A model generated the notes under the pieces. That model saw only the letters and a list, made by a program, of their open reading frames with translations, did not search any database and was not told where the DNA came from. This document shows positions 47,461-59,700 of a DNA stretch of 64,000 bases, piece by piece. Position 1 is the first letter of the stretch. The number at the start of each line of letters is the position of its first letter. Source of the DNA: Celoporthe dispersa (lineage: Eukaryota; Ascomycota; Sordariomycetes; Diaporthales; Cryphonectriaceae); contig WAID01000009.1 in NCBI GenBank assembly GCA_016584495.1, positions 1,240,001 through 1,304,000 on the forward strand, read 5' to 3'. The position numbers and the translations under genes are program-made.

Positions 47461-49637
47461 GTCGATGGACTTGATTAACAATTGTGTTTTCTTGGAAACA
47501 AATGACTGAGATCTCATGCAAGGCTGCTGGGTTGCACTTGAGGGACCAGGCCGGCCATATAAGTATATGTTCTGGCTCGTTGTCCTCCTCCCCGCCGAGC
47601 CCCTACTATTCCCCGCATATCTGGATCTGGCGGCAGTATATTGGCCTGGGGTCATATAGATATTCCCCAATAGGGAGTGCGGATGAATCCAGTTTCTATT
47701 TCAGCCGGACCTCCAACCACAAGCGTCTTGGGGTTTGCTCGTAAGCTCGGGGCTCATCTGGAACCCGTAGTCACCAGTGGTAAATCAGCTGCACCCCCAA
47801 AGTTAAGGCCCGTTGGGAGCTGCTGAACTTTGTTTTCAGATATCTGTGAGAGTCCGCGTCTCTCATGAGCTCATAGGAAAGGCTAGTCGTAATTACTTCT
47901 TTGCCCTCGCGTGGGACTATAATTATACGTAGGTCACATGGTAGGAATAAACCAGTGTTAGTATGCGTCCTCAGATAAAACAGGACCTAGTTACGAATGG
48001 AAGCGGAGACGATCTATCATCCTCCGTCCCACCACACCTCGGGCGGTACTGTATCTTATCTACACATCGGCCTCAAACGAGATCCCAGCTGTTTTGTCAT
48101 CGCCCCTCTTCCAACCAGGACACTCTCTCCATAGGCCGGGGCCGTTGCGAGATCATGTTGGTCATGACCAGCTGGGAGGTCCAACTGTCATTGATGACAC
48201 AGGCTCGGTCGGATGTGCGTGGGCAGCACAACTGGGATGAGCCGCCAGGTTTGTGTCTGTAGCTGTGACAGCAGGTAGACAGAGTAGTTGGTTCACTCGT
48301 CTTCAAAAGTCCCATCTCCTGATCAACTGATTGTAAGGGCCTAGGACAAAAGTCAGGCCCTGGTACAGACAGGGCTGTTACACATATCACTATAAAAAGC
48401 GTGGCACACAAGACAGACAGGATTGGTGAAAGTAGACTTTGGTAAGCCTCTTTTTTGTCGATTCGGCTCAAGACTCGGACAATACTGAGCACGCGCTCTC
48501 CCGTCCGGGTATAGAACCCCAATGAACACCCCCCAACGCTCCAGCCAAACCAAAATGCATCAGTTGCCCTCTTCTTCAAGACATAAAGACAGGATTTCCG
48601 CGCCCCTTTCAGTATGCATCCCGTTTCAGAAAACCCTGACATAGCGAGAGAGAGAGGAGAAACCTCGACAAGAGAGATAAGCCGGCAGATTATAGGATAA
48701 AGCACAGCCCATGTTACATGAAAACAAAAGAGAAAGGAGGAAGAAAGGGAAAAAGATGAGATGTACGACCCAAGAAAGTGAACCAACTCCACCAGATCCG
48801 TTCCCGCCCAAGCCACTGCCCGGTTCGTAGGTTTGCAATGACGCATAGTCCGCGATCGCGATGTTCTTTGCCGTCCCGCCTGATCGCTCCAGGTCTTGTT
48901 GTTTCCATGAGCCCATATAAGCGTGAAAAAACACCGCTCCCCCCCTTCCCCTCCGACTTGTTGATACAAAGAAACTCCGCTTGTGACGACTGCCGCAACC
49001 CGTAGAAAGTTTTGCTCTAAAATGCTGCAAGCAAATCTTTTTTTTTTCTCCGTCGAGACTCGAAGGACCCAAGGTAGACCGTTTTATCATGCGAAAAATC
49101 GCCGCTTGCCGTTCCGAATGTGGGAAAGAGGCCTGTCCAACTCCGCCGTAAAAACACCGATTCCAATGAACATAGTCGTCGAGGATGCAGATCCGAGTTT
49201 GAAAAACGCCCAATCCAAAAAAAAATATCAAAACAGCTCATCTTTCGAAGTCGTAGCACCGATCCTGCGTTGTGGTATTACAAGCAGCAATAGTATAAAA
49301 ATGGTATATCCGCGAAATTCAAGGCGTCGCCAGGAGCGTCAACTCCGTGCCTCAGCGGGTAAAACACAAGTTTTGAAAGGTTCTTTATACAGGATTTGGT
49401 GGAAAAGCGCGAGCCGACAGTCGAGTCGGCTCAAAAGACGCTCCATGCCTGCCATGAGAGAATTGAATATCGAATGCCTGCTTGTTGAAGGTCGGTGCTC
49501 GCCAAGATGAACAGCTGCCTGAAGAGTACTGGGCGTGAGGTGGGACCCACAGTCCTCAATGCCTCGGTGGTTTGACGGCGGGCGGGACAAAGCTATCACC
49601 CACCTGGGAAGGGGGGGCGAGAGCGACGTCCCACCGT
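47461..49637. other. Intergenic, likely long 3' UTR
   Basis: Upstream of the MFS gene and downstream of the 190-residue gene, both on the minus strand. The half next to 49637 is T-rich on the coding strand with interspersed hairpins, as in long fungal 3' untranslated regions. ORFs here (up to 290 codons) are Cys/Phe/Ser-rich and unconvincing. Confidence 0.5.
49411..49432. other. Perfect 8-bp inverted repeat (hairpin)
   Basis: GAGCCGAC and GTCGGCTC flank a six-base loop. It lies about 210 nt past the stop of the 190-residue gene, so on that transcript it could form a stable 3'-UTR stem-loop. No role is known. Confidence 0.7.
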
Positions 49638-50367
49638 CTACCACCTGTGGCGAAGGCTCTGCTGCATCCGGACCGAGGGCGAGACCGATTGTGGTGGGCT
49701 AGGCATGGTTAAACCTTGGCCATTGGCAGGGTTGATGATGGGGATGGCGTTGCGGGTGCGACTGGCCGCAGGTTGATGAAGCTTCAGGGTGGAGTGAGGA
49801 GACTGGTAGGATGGCATGAACGCAGGGGAGTTCGAGTTGAGTTGATAGGTAGCGGCGACCACCTGAGGTTGCTGGGTAGGGGAGCCGGCCGGGGAGTTGC
49901 TGGCAAGGGAGGACCGCTCAGAGCCGCTGCTGTAGGCCAACTTCAGGTGCAACAATTGTCAGCTCACGAGGCCTCTCTCTCTCTCACACACACAGGTGTG
50001 GAGTCAGGGGTGGTGTTGAGGGAGGGAGGGGTCAGGGCCAGGCGGTCGGCCAGCATTCTCAGGTCTGAGGAAAAGGGGGGGTTGAGGGGGGACTCACGTC
50101 ACTCTCAGTGATGAGGCCAGGCACAAAGTCGAGGTCGTCGTCCAGGTCGAAACTCCGACCAAGCTCAAAGGTCCGGCGGAAGCTCGAGACGGATGGCGAC
50201 TCGGTGGGCAGCTCCTTCATGCTTCGCACACCCCGGAACTGCTTGTGTGACTGGTTCTGCGAGACCGACAGCCTCGGCTGCCGGCGGTTCCGACCACCAT
50301 GGTGACCCGAGGCGGTGGCCTGTGTGGGATGTTGTTGGTGGGTGTTGAAGTGATAGTATTGCGACAT
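49638..50367 (-). CDS. Conserved-looking hypothetical protein, 190 aa
   Basis: Exons 50367..50098 and 49940..49638 (573 nt). The His/Gln-rich N-terminus MSQYYHFNTHQQH leads to a basic region (GGRNRRQPRLSVSQNQSHKQ) and a block that looks like the functional core, FRGVRSMKELPTESPSVSSF followed by FELGRSFDLDDDLDFVPGL. The rest is Ser/Pro/Asn/Gln-rich and disordered. The 157-nt intron (gtgagt..ctgaag) contains GA/GT repeats and is in phase; the acceptor is not typical. No membrane segment or enzyme motif. I know no function. The unusually long upstream gene-poor region suggests a regulated gene, which is only inference. Confidence 0.65.
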
Positions 50368-53300
50368 GATTGCTGGTGGTCAATGGGATTTCGCCGTGGT
50401 TGCTCCAATTTGCTTGTGTCTGGCGGGGTGCGAGGGATGGTCTGCTGTACGCCGGTTTTTGTGCGGTATTAAATACAAGTCGGAGCACCGAGGTAGGGGC
50501 TAGAGGTCGGCAGTAGATGTGTTATTTGTGTGTGCGTGGTGAAACGTGTGGCCAAGGGACGCCTGGGTGATGAGGAAAAGTGTTTTTTGGTTGTGATGGT
50601 GGTCGTCTGGTGATGGTGGAAAGCCGATGCTGATGGTAATAGGAGGAAGAGTGAAGATGGAGATAGTATGGGGTCAGGGTGGTTGAGGGCGGTAAGGTAT
50701 ATTGTATCGGAAGGGTGGTGGGCGAGACGGATGATGGTATAGGGTAGAAGTAGAGGAGAGAGGCGAGGTGGGAGTGGGAGTGGCAGGTCAGAGACTTACT
50801 GAGTCCTGCTCGCGGCCTGGGGGTCGGGATGGGCGAATCTTGTCGTTGGACGAGGAACAGGACTGGTGGGCTAAGGACGACCTAAGGGGTGGGTCGCCAT
50901 GGGCTCTCGACCAGGGTTTGGCCCGGGATGGCCTCGGACGAATCCAGGGTCACCCAGGAGCAAACTAGGGTCTCAGACAGGGGTGCGGCCAGGATGGGCT
51001 CAGGACGGCCACGCACGCAGACACACTGGGGAGGCAGGAGAGGCAAGGTGCCACCGTGCACGTCGAACTATGCCTGCAGGTGGATGACACAGTGGCAATA
51101 CCAGGGCAGACACACGGACTGATGCCCATCTGAATGCAGTTAAGATTTGGAGATTCTCCACCTTTCCCACAACATCCAGCCAACCAGCGACCGTTCCATC
51201 GACGATCACCATGAGGATGAGCAAGATGAGGTGTCGAATTCGGGTTTCTCAGAGATGCCCCACTCCCGCTTACCATAGTGTCAGTACTTTGGTACAAGGC
51301 TTTGCAGGGCCTGACCACCTTCATCTCCGTTTCATTGGACACAGCCATGACTGCTGGGCTTGGAACCGGCCAAGCTCACTTTTCTCTTCCCCTCTGGAAT
51401 GCCGCTACAGTCCAAAGTTTCCCTCCGTCACTGTGCCCCCATAACAGCAAACCTCGAGGAGGACAAGGTCCAAAAAGCTCTGCACGCTAGGCCCAACGTG
51501 CCAACTTCGCTGCCCGAGATGGCCCGCGAGCCCCGCGAGCCCCTCGAGGATCGAACGCTCAAAAGGCTATTCTTGTCATCATCTCGAGAACTCGGCTACA
51601 CGATGCATGCTCGACTGGCAGGACTAGCACGATCTTCACGCCCCCAGGTCGACCACAGCCCAGCCGAGGCGGGGGACATGAGATGACTGCCGTCAGGTCG
51701 AATCAACCACTACAATCTGATCCAACAACTGCAGTGTTACAAGATGGATGATGGTATCATGGCCTAGGGTCTGGAGGGCTCGTCCCAGGGGCAGGACCAG
51801 AGAGGCCCTGAGGGATGATGGTAGTACCTCCTGCTGAGATCTGGAGACCGCTTGGGGGGGGAGGGCACCTTAGCTCAAACGCCCACCCGTCGTCACAGTC
51901 GCCGGTCGCCTGGCATGGCGGTCCAGGGCAGCGAGAGGCTGTGAGCAGGCCCTCGACTTGCTGAAACTCAACCCGCCCGGGTCGATAACCCCCAAGCCCC
52001 CTTTGTGGCCCATGGGCCTGTCGAGGTCTGAAGCATCACCTGCCACTAGCGCCTGGGTCCTCCCCGGCTCCGACCCAGGCCCAGCCCTCTTCTCACTTCG
52101 CCACCCTTTTCCCCACATGGGTCAGATAGCATACGGTGCTTGCATGATCCCTATGAGTTGCTGCAGGCGAGAGGGGGTGGGTGCCCTCGCATGAATGGCT
52201 GTGAGGTAGCGGCCCATTCAACAAGCGCAGATCCGCCCCAGGAGGGGCAGCAAGCATCGAGACATCGGCCAGCCTTGGTGGCGAACCTCGACCACAGGCC
52301 AACTGTGACTGGCTGGCGCTGCCCACCCCTCCCAGAGGCCCTGAGCCCTCCCGTTCTTTGTGTCACCTGTTCCCTACACCAGCCTGCACAAGCCAGCTGC
52401 AAAACGTGGCGGCTGGCATTGACCAACCCGTGCACTGGGCGGCTGGCTGGCTTTGTTGCTGGGCTGGCACTCGCAGGTCCCTCGAGCCAGTACAGTGTGG
52501 GATCTCCCCGATCTGTACAGCCCTCGCTAGTCACTCGCACGGCCTGCTGAGATGGTGCAAGAGGCAGGCACAGGGTCGCTGCTTATCGGATCTCGGGGGA
52601 CCACTGGGCGCCCCCCGTGGCTATGTCTCTCTTTGTCTGAGGAACCAAGATCTTCTTCACCAATGCAGTAAGTTTGCCACCCGTCTCCCAACTCTGACGT
52701 TGCGCAGGACCACCATCACCTCATAGGCCGCTGCCTCTGGGCGGGGCCCAAGCGTGACCATGGCACCACCCGCACCAGGAGAGGCCGCACATGTTGAGTG
52801 GTAGCACGTCTAGCGATTGTCTCTGATGACCGTTGCATGGGCTTGCGCCATCTGATCAGGATCAATGCAGCCGCCTCGTGCACCCCGTCCGTGCATGAAA
52901 GATGGCTGCTGAAGGTCCGGAACCTTCCTGTGCCACTATACCATAGCACCATAGTAGGTATCTCCACGAGGAGGGAGGGCGGAGGGGTCACACAGCAGGG
53001 TTGGTAAATAGATCGGTGCAGCGGTGCCCACGAAGGGCCCAGGCCTTGGGTTTGTGTGCGACCGTCATTAGGGCGCATGCCGCTGCTAGGAACAAGGACA
53101 CCAAACACCTTCCTAATAAGCGCCCTTGATGGTTGGATTCATGGGTAGCGTTCGACTAGTATCAGGAGGCAGAGCAGTAACAACACTACTGGGTGGGATG
53201 ACAAAAGAGGCAAGCCATTGTGTGTCTGTGTCAGGCAGCGGGCTTGACTGAGGCAATCTGGACAGTTCCGTAAGACTTTGTCCTGCCCTAGAGATGCCAC

Positions 53301-53824
53301 GAGGTGTCAAGGCTACAGTATGCTCTGGCTGCCTGCCTGACAAGGAGCATCGCTGCGAGACGTAGACGCAATCTCTCGAGGCAGCCACCTGGGATGGTGA
53401 GGACGCCCGGATTGGTCAACTTGAGCCGAAGCATGCGGGGAGGGAGAAATGCACGCCCTTACTGGCACTGTTAGGGTGGCAGTGGTCGCCCTGCCTGCTT
53501 CTATTTTCGAAGACAGACCCAGTCAAGTCTCGAGACCCCCTGAACGCACCACCAGCTTTCAAGCCCTCTCTCATCGATAACTCTATCGTGATCCCTGGAA
53601 GCCCATGTGCTTTTCGTCGATGTGATGTGTGTGTGTGTATTTGTGTTGGGGGATCCAGCAGGTGACCATTCTCCACCGGCAGCCACCTACCGGACTAAGC
53701 TCGCCAGATTGGGCGTCAATGTCGAACCTGCTGCCATTGTACCAATGTACGTAGTAGGACTGCGGTCCCCGCTTTCTGGCGGCGCCCTCATTCATGCAGA
53801 CCATAGAGCTAAGGAGGGAAGGGG

Positions 53825-53861
53825 GTGTGTTGTGTGTGTGTTTGTGTGTGTGTGTGTGTGG
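53825..53861 (+). repeat. GT microsatellite
   Basis: Near-perfect GT repeat with one or two T interruptions. Confidence 0.92.
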
Positions 53862-53963
53862 GTGGTGCACCTCTCCGTCCATCTCTACACTGCCACACCG
53901 CCGTTTGGGGAGACCGAAGCAAGGGGAAAGGGAGCCAGTGGCCAGCCTCTCTGGTGAAAACAA

Positions 53964-53973
53964 TACACACACA

Positions 53974-54010
<37 letters not shown>
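53964..54010 (+). repeat. Compound CA-CT-CA microsatellite
   Basis: A CA run, then a CT run, then a second CA run without interruption. Confidence 0.93.
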
Positions 54011-54011
<1 letters not shown>

Positions 54012-55559
54012 AGCGACCAGCGCCTGCAGCGGTAAGGGAAGGGCGAGCGAAAAAAAACTTCATTTGCCCTTGGCCTTCTCATTCATCCGCTTCGGAACGC
54101 CTGCAGCTTCAAGGAAATGGTGGGAATCCCACCCAGCCCTTTTTTTTTTTCTTTCTTTTTCTTCACTCTCCCCCATCCCATCTTTCGAATAGACACCCCA
54201 GCCCCTGCTCCGCAGGGTTTTTTCTGTTCTTCTTTTATTTCTTTCCTTTTCAGGTCTGACAGCCACAGGGCGGTGCATTGTCAACCAGTCAAACAGATGT
54301 CACCAAGTAACTTGCATCCCCCCACTGGACGTCACTGAAACTACCAAAATCCACTTCTTTTCTTTTCTTTCTTTCTTCGCTTCCCTATCCGTCTTTTTCT
54401 CCTCCTAACCCTGTAGCCGCGGACACAGGTGGTGTCTCTTGGGATATTGCAGGAGGCAAAGACAGTTACCCCTGCAGACTGCAGCGCCATTGCCGGGGGG
54501 GCGGGGGTGTAGTAGTAACATATTCGCCCTCGCTTGCTCCCCGACCCAAGGCTTCTACCGAGACGCTCTCTTCAATCTTTTCTTTTTTTTCTTTCTTTCT
54601 CGCTCTCTCTCCCTCTTTTTTTCTTTCGCTTATCCCCACCACTCTAAAACACCCCAGACAAAGGTCTTATCAGATCCCCCCCCCTAGTTTCTCTTGTGGG
54701 TTGATATTGCTTCTGATGGCGCTGTTCGGAGCGACCGTGAATCCTACGACTTGCTTAGTGTGTATGTGTGTTAGTGTCTAAGTCTGTGACAGTATTTGTG
54801 TGTGTCCCTGTGTCTTTGTGTCTCCGGTTTTTCATTATCGTACAAGAAAGGGCAGGCAGGCAGACCGCTTTGTTCTCGAGGCCGAGGGTGCAGATTCGTC
54901 CGCTTCCTCCCACCTCCCCAACCCCGGCCACGGTGTCGCTGGCACAAGCCACAGAGGCCTGTCCGAGATAATGAGCGCCCGTAACGATTTGAAAGATCAA
55001 AGATGAGAAATGGCTAGAGAGACAGAGAGGATGGAGTGGTCTTATGTCACTGTCGCCGGTCCACCCGGGTGAAACGAAAAGTTGACGATCTGGGGAACAG
55101 CATCATAGGCATCCAATTATCTCTCAAGGTCTGTCTGTAAGCTTAGCTCTTGCATCCGGTGAGACGCTCAGCGTGCGACCCGATCGTGTCTCGCCGTCCA
55201 TGCGTCTCATCTTCGTGCTATTACTTTTTCCAGGTGACCACATGGCGGCCTGCCACAGATTACCTAGCTCGTCTTCGTATACCTGACCACACAATTAAAA
55301 AGTCAAGGGGGTTTGATGTATGACAGTAGAAGTTGCACATGCGGCACCGGATATTCGCTAATGGTCACCAACTTAAACTACTAATCTGGCCCTCAACAGC
55401 CTCTTCAAGGGAGAGTAGACGAGATCCCAAGTTCTCCGCTAGGAGCTCGGCCAAGCAAGCGCTGGCCGAACGAATTACAACGGCTGTTTTTGTGAGCTGA
55501 GAAGGGAATATGCTTCTGGTGCTAAGAAGGTAGGGAGTAATTAATAAAGTCGACGTTGC

Positions 55560-56760
55560 GTTGAGACACAGTAATAGTCTCGCTACAGTCGGTGGACCAA
55601 AAAAAATCGATGCAGAATGTCCCCTAATATTGCTTATAGAGAGTCCTTAGACAGCACTATACTCCTCATACAAGGAGGAAGATTGTCACTGATTGATCAT
55701 GAATTGGGCCCAACCAAGCGAGGACTCTTTGCCAAATACATTTGCGCTGAGGGCAGTGTGTATGGGATTGGTCATTTAAGTTATTACGTTCAAAAGAGTA
55801 GTCACTCTTTCGATAGCCATGGCAGACCCCAGAACTTATAGAGGGCAATCAACTATGTAGTCAACATAATTCACCGCCAGTCTTTTTATCACAGTTAAAG
55901 ACCTGGTTTGGAAAGTACAGTTATTATGCTGTATCGAACTATGGAGAGAATGGATCTACAATAAGGCATTTTTATCTCAAAGCTCTACGACAGCCACTTC
56001 TCACCTGCCACTATGCTGAAATTCGGTTTGCGTGATTATACGAGAGAATATGTTGATATACCACCTTCCTTCTAGAAGAGAATTATCTTTTCTGATGAAT
56101 AATTGATTCCACGTGACTAAGGAGAAAGACAGGCCTATAGCCAGAGCTGAATTGATGTGCTGGACCGCTCGACAATATGAAAGGGTATGCGTGCCTCAAC
56201 TAACACCGTACGACAATACTTCCTCATAAACTAAGCGTGCATTACGAATGGTTGAATTCCTGCTCTTTCTCAGAGCTTCTACTACTAAAAAACTGCTTTT
56301 CTCTATGGAACGGACATCTTTACCTACAGAATGTCTAACTTAACCTGAAAAATTCAAAGCATGACCAAACACTCTGGTCAGCCTTTTCTATTTATCGACG
56401 TACTGAACCAGTTTCGTAATAGGAGGTCCGACAGCAGCAAGACGAAAGATTATTGGAAGATGGATTGTGGAAATATGTCAAGAGCGTCTGCCTATAGTTG
56501 TTAAAACCTGGGTCTATTTTCCTATAAGACAGCGCTGATATCCATCGCGACGGCAAAGTGAAGGAATTCTGTCAGGACCACAGCGAGCCCTTATTCCTTA
56601 TACCCATTCGCCAGACTTAGATTCAGTTAAGAACATACGGAAACTGCTTAGGGAAAAGATCATGATCAACATCCAGACTTGAAGCTTCTGCCCAGAAATG
56701 AAAAAATTCGACGTTGGCTGACCTGAGCAGCAATTGATACCTAAAAAACATATCTGCCAG
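55560..56760 (+). mobile_element. Decayed Tc1/mariner-type transposase relic
   Basis: An AT-rich segment crossed by stops in all frames. Shuffling between frames recovers mariner/Tc1 transposase pieces in the right order: a HSFDSHGRPQNL-like (GRPR) motif near 55800, MERMDL near 55945, RDYTREYVDI and IIFSDE (first catalytic Asp region) near 56030-56100, a FLFID block near 56385, and the YTHSPDLDSVKN segment with KLLREKI near 56600-56665, which corresponds to the YSPDLNPIE motif after the catalytic centre. The many TAA/TAG/TGA codons and low GC fit RIP. No terminal inverted repeats or TA target duplication could be placed with confidence. Confidence 0.72.
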
Positions 56761-59700
56761 GCACTATATAGGAAACGCCTGCAATGAGTATAACCACATA
56801 AGTAGATGTCTTCAGGCAGTCATCGATGCACTGAACCAGAACTCGAGCGCAATCGCACGAGAGGACTGACGCCGAGAGCAATAACCCAAGCGTGTTGAGA
56901 TAAATCGGACGACAACGAACGAAGGTCAAGAAGGTATAAGAGCAGGGTTAAAAACTAAATATCTGTCAGGAGGGCTTGAATCAAAAAGAAGGGGAAAACA
57001 CATGATTGATTATCTTGTCTATGCAGAGAAAATCCGAGAAGGAGGAGTGCCCTTATATGTATGTATGACTTTCAGACCCGCCTACACTCCGTGTCTCACG
57101 AAGTGTACCACACTGGCCGCCATATCAGCACAAGGCTGGTATACAAGATATTAATAGTAGATTAAATAGCTAGTATTGAGGCAGACAGTATGGTAATCCT
57201 TGGGATATAGAATGCAGATGGGTTCTGGGGTTGTAATTACAAATATAGGAGTACCACCTTCTTCCGATTTCCTTCGTACAGACAACAATTGAGGACATCT
57301 TTCCCTTCTTTTATTTGAGCCCTCTGAAAGGTCCAAGGCAGGGTTCTCACCCTGATCTTGTGCTTTCTTGACCTTCGTCCGTTGCCGTTCTGATCTCAGA
57401 ACGCTTGGGTCGTGAGGGCACTTGCATATTGCTCTGGTGTCAGTCCCCTGGTGCGACTGCGTCCGAGCTCTGGTTCACTAGATAATAAGAGCATTAGATA
57501 CACCAATTGCGTTCAATTTAATCCATCCTGCACGTCGGTGTAATGTATTAAATTGATAAGGTGGCCACGACGGATATGGCTGGATTCGCCGGGATCGTTT
57601 TTTTTTTTTTGTCCCCTAATGTACCCCATGACCTTCGCCCCAAGAGACATTCTAACTTAGAATTTGTGAGATACGTCTTGTGTGTGACTCTGAGAAATAT
57701 GTGAGATCTGTGAAGTTGAGACGACACCACTAATGCGTTGGCCTGGGTTGGGAATCTCATCTTGCGGGCTGCGGGTTACGCTGCTGTTCATGACCCAGCC
57801 AACATGAAAAAGGAATCAGGTGTCAGGACCCAACGTCGGACAACGTGCTTACGTAGCCTAGGGTTAGGGGTACCAGACAGCCAATCAGAAGTGGCTCGAA
57901 GGGTTCGAACGTCGAGGCAATCGAGCCAGGGCGAGCCATCGATCCAGTCGAGCCAGTCTGAAGAGCTGGATGCATAACCTCCCGTCCACTACCAGTAGAT
58001 AGATCATTGTACATAGCCCTTCAGTCGTCCATATAAGTTTACATTCGACACACCTGAATAGCTTCACCGCTAATGAACACTCGCATCCAGACCTCTTGTT
58101 ACTTCCAGGATCTTCGGATTATTACAGCTGCATGGAATAAATCGGATTCTTAGCTAGATCTGTGTACCACTACCATGACAGCGAAGAGCCGCCAGTAGGA
58201 ATCAACCCCAGACCAGATGCTACCTCCTACATGATGGTGGTCGGATGGCCAGGACGGGTGACGAGATTCTGGTGGGTGAGCCAAGATTTTATCGTACTAC
58301 GTAGGAAAAATTTGTGCATGAGTCGACACGCGAGAGGACCAAGCCATGATGGTCATGCTCACAGCAATTAGGGAAAGACCACGGGCATACTCCCTTTTTC
58401 CTCCTATTCGGGCCGACAAAGCGCCCTCTCTGGACGAGCAAACGCAGTCCTAAGACCACGGGCGGTGTTTTACCGAGATGCAAGTCACTCAAGCCATGCT
58501 TAATAGCGACGGGAGCTCAAGTCGCTAGTGCCAAGATTGTCAAGTCGGCCTCGACGCCCGAATCAGAACGAGCCAGGGGAATCAGGCCAGTGAGTCGAGT
58601 TTTGATAGAGTAACTGCAACAGCTCTGAATGGTGGTTGAAGGTGCTGACCATACTGTGGATCATTAATTCTGGCTTGATGGGCGACCCGCAAGCCGCGGG
58701 AGGGGATACGCAAATGTCCGCTCCAGGGCTCGACATTGGTCCGGACTGCGAGGCCTGGGTCCATCAGTCATGCTCGGGAGAAATCGGCTGGGTGTTCCTC
58801 GCCGGAGTTCCAGCTTTCTGCACCAGCCTCTCTGCCCGCCATAAGAGAAGACGCACATCAGCCAGATGACGAGGTGGCCCAGGTTCACCAAGCGATCTCG
58901 GACTAGAAGCGACCAATGTTGTCGAAATATGGCAAGCCGGCAGCCTCATCAGGGCCCCGGGGTCGTAAGCAGCAGTGTCTCCACAAGCAATGCGACGAGG
59001 CGTTATGCGCCTGGGTCATCTGAACGTCAATGCTGCAGAGAAGCTCAAGGCCGTTTCCGCGGGGTCCAAGAGGCCAGGCCAAGCCTGAGGAGCTCACGTA
59101 AGGTGCACAGGAGTGCCGGGCTTCGAGGGTGGCCGTTTCTCGGCCTGCTGATCGACAAGCATGCAGAGTCAGGTTGCAGCGTGTTGCAACGTCATCGACA
59201 TTCCATATCCATAGTATGGGGTCTCGATAGACATCGGAATCTCGGGGTTGCCAACTGGTTTCGACAGAGAGGCAGGAGAGGGTCGCGAAGAGCACGTGGG
59301 GTTGGAGAGAGAGAGAGAGGCGGCATCCCATCAGAAGGCGAGGCGAGGCTAGCATGTGGTGCGACTTGGTTGGCTCAAGATAAGAATCTCTCCAAGAACG
59401 GCGGCACCAGTGATTGGCTCCTCGCCGCATTCCCGCTGACAATTTCTCTGACATCAACGTACTCAGATGGATGACGGTCACGAGGACACGCAGGGTTTTG
59501 CATGTGCCAGGCCAGCCGCACCCATCACCCATGTCGCAACTTTCAGTAAAGACCTGCAGGATGCCGCGCACATTTTTTTTTTCTCTTCTTTCTCTTGCAT
59601 GCGTCCAATGCTGGAGGCTGATTGGCGCACTCATTCTTGACGAACTCAGCCGGATGCAGGTTTGGAAGTGCATCGAACAGCAGATCATCGAGAGCTCTGC

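Larger units (their letters stand above)
50368..55559. other. Long gene-poor region with microsatellites
   Basis: About 5.2 kb upstream of the 190-residue gene. I find no ORF with family features on either strand. Present are a GT repeat (53825-53861), a CA/CT/CA compound repeat (53964-54010), and many CT and T tracts from 54135 to 54660. It may hold a large promoter, a long leader or a non-coding transcript. Genes broken by single-base errors cannot be excluded. Confidence 0.5.

Noticed and set aside
48097..49231. Minus-strand frames of 290 and 201 codons
   Set aside because: Phe/Cys/Ser-rich, overlapping each other, in the presumed 3' UTR of the next gene; no motif.
57885..57970. tRNA-like GGTTCGAA motif
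   Set aside because: No acceptor stem, D-arm or anticodon arm can be folded around it; it belongs to a cgagccag-rich stretch.
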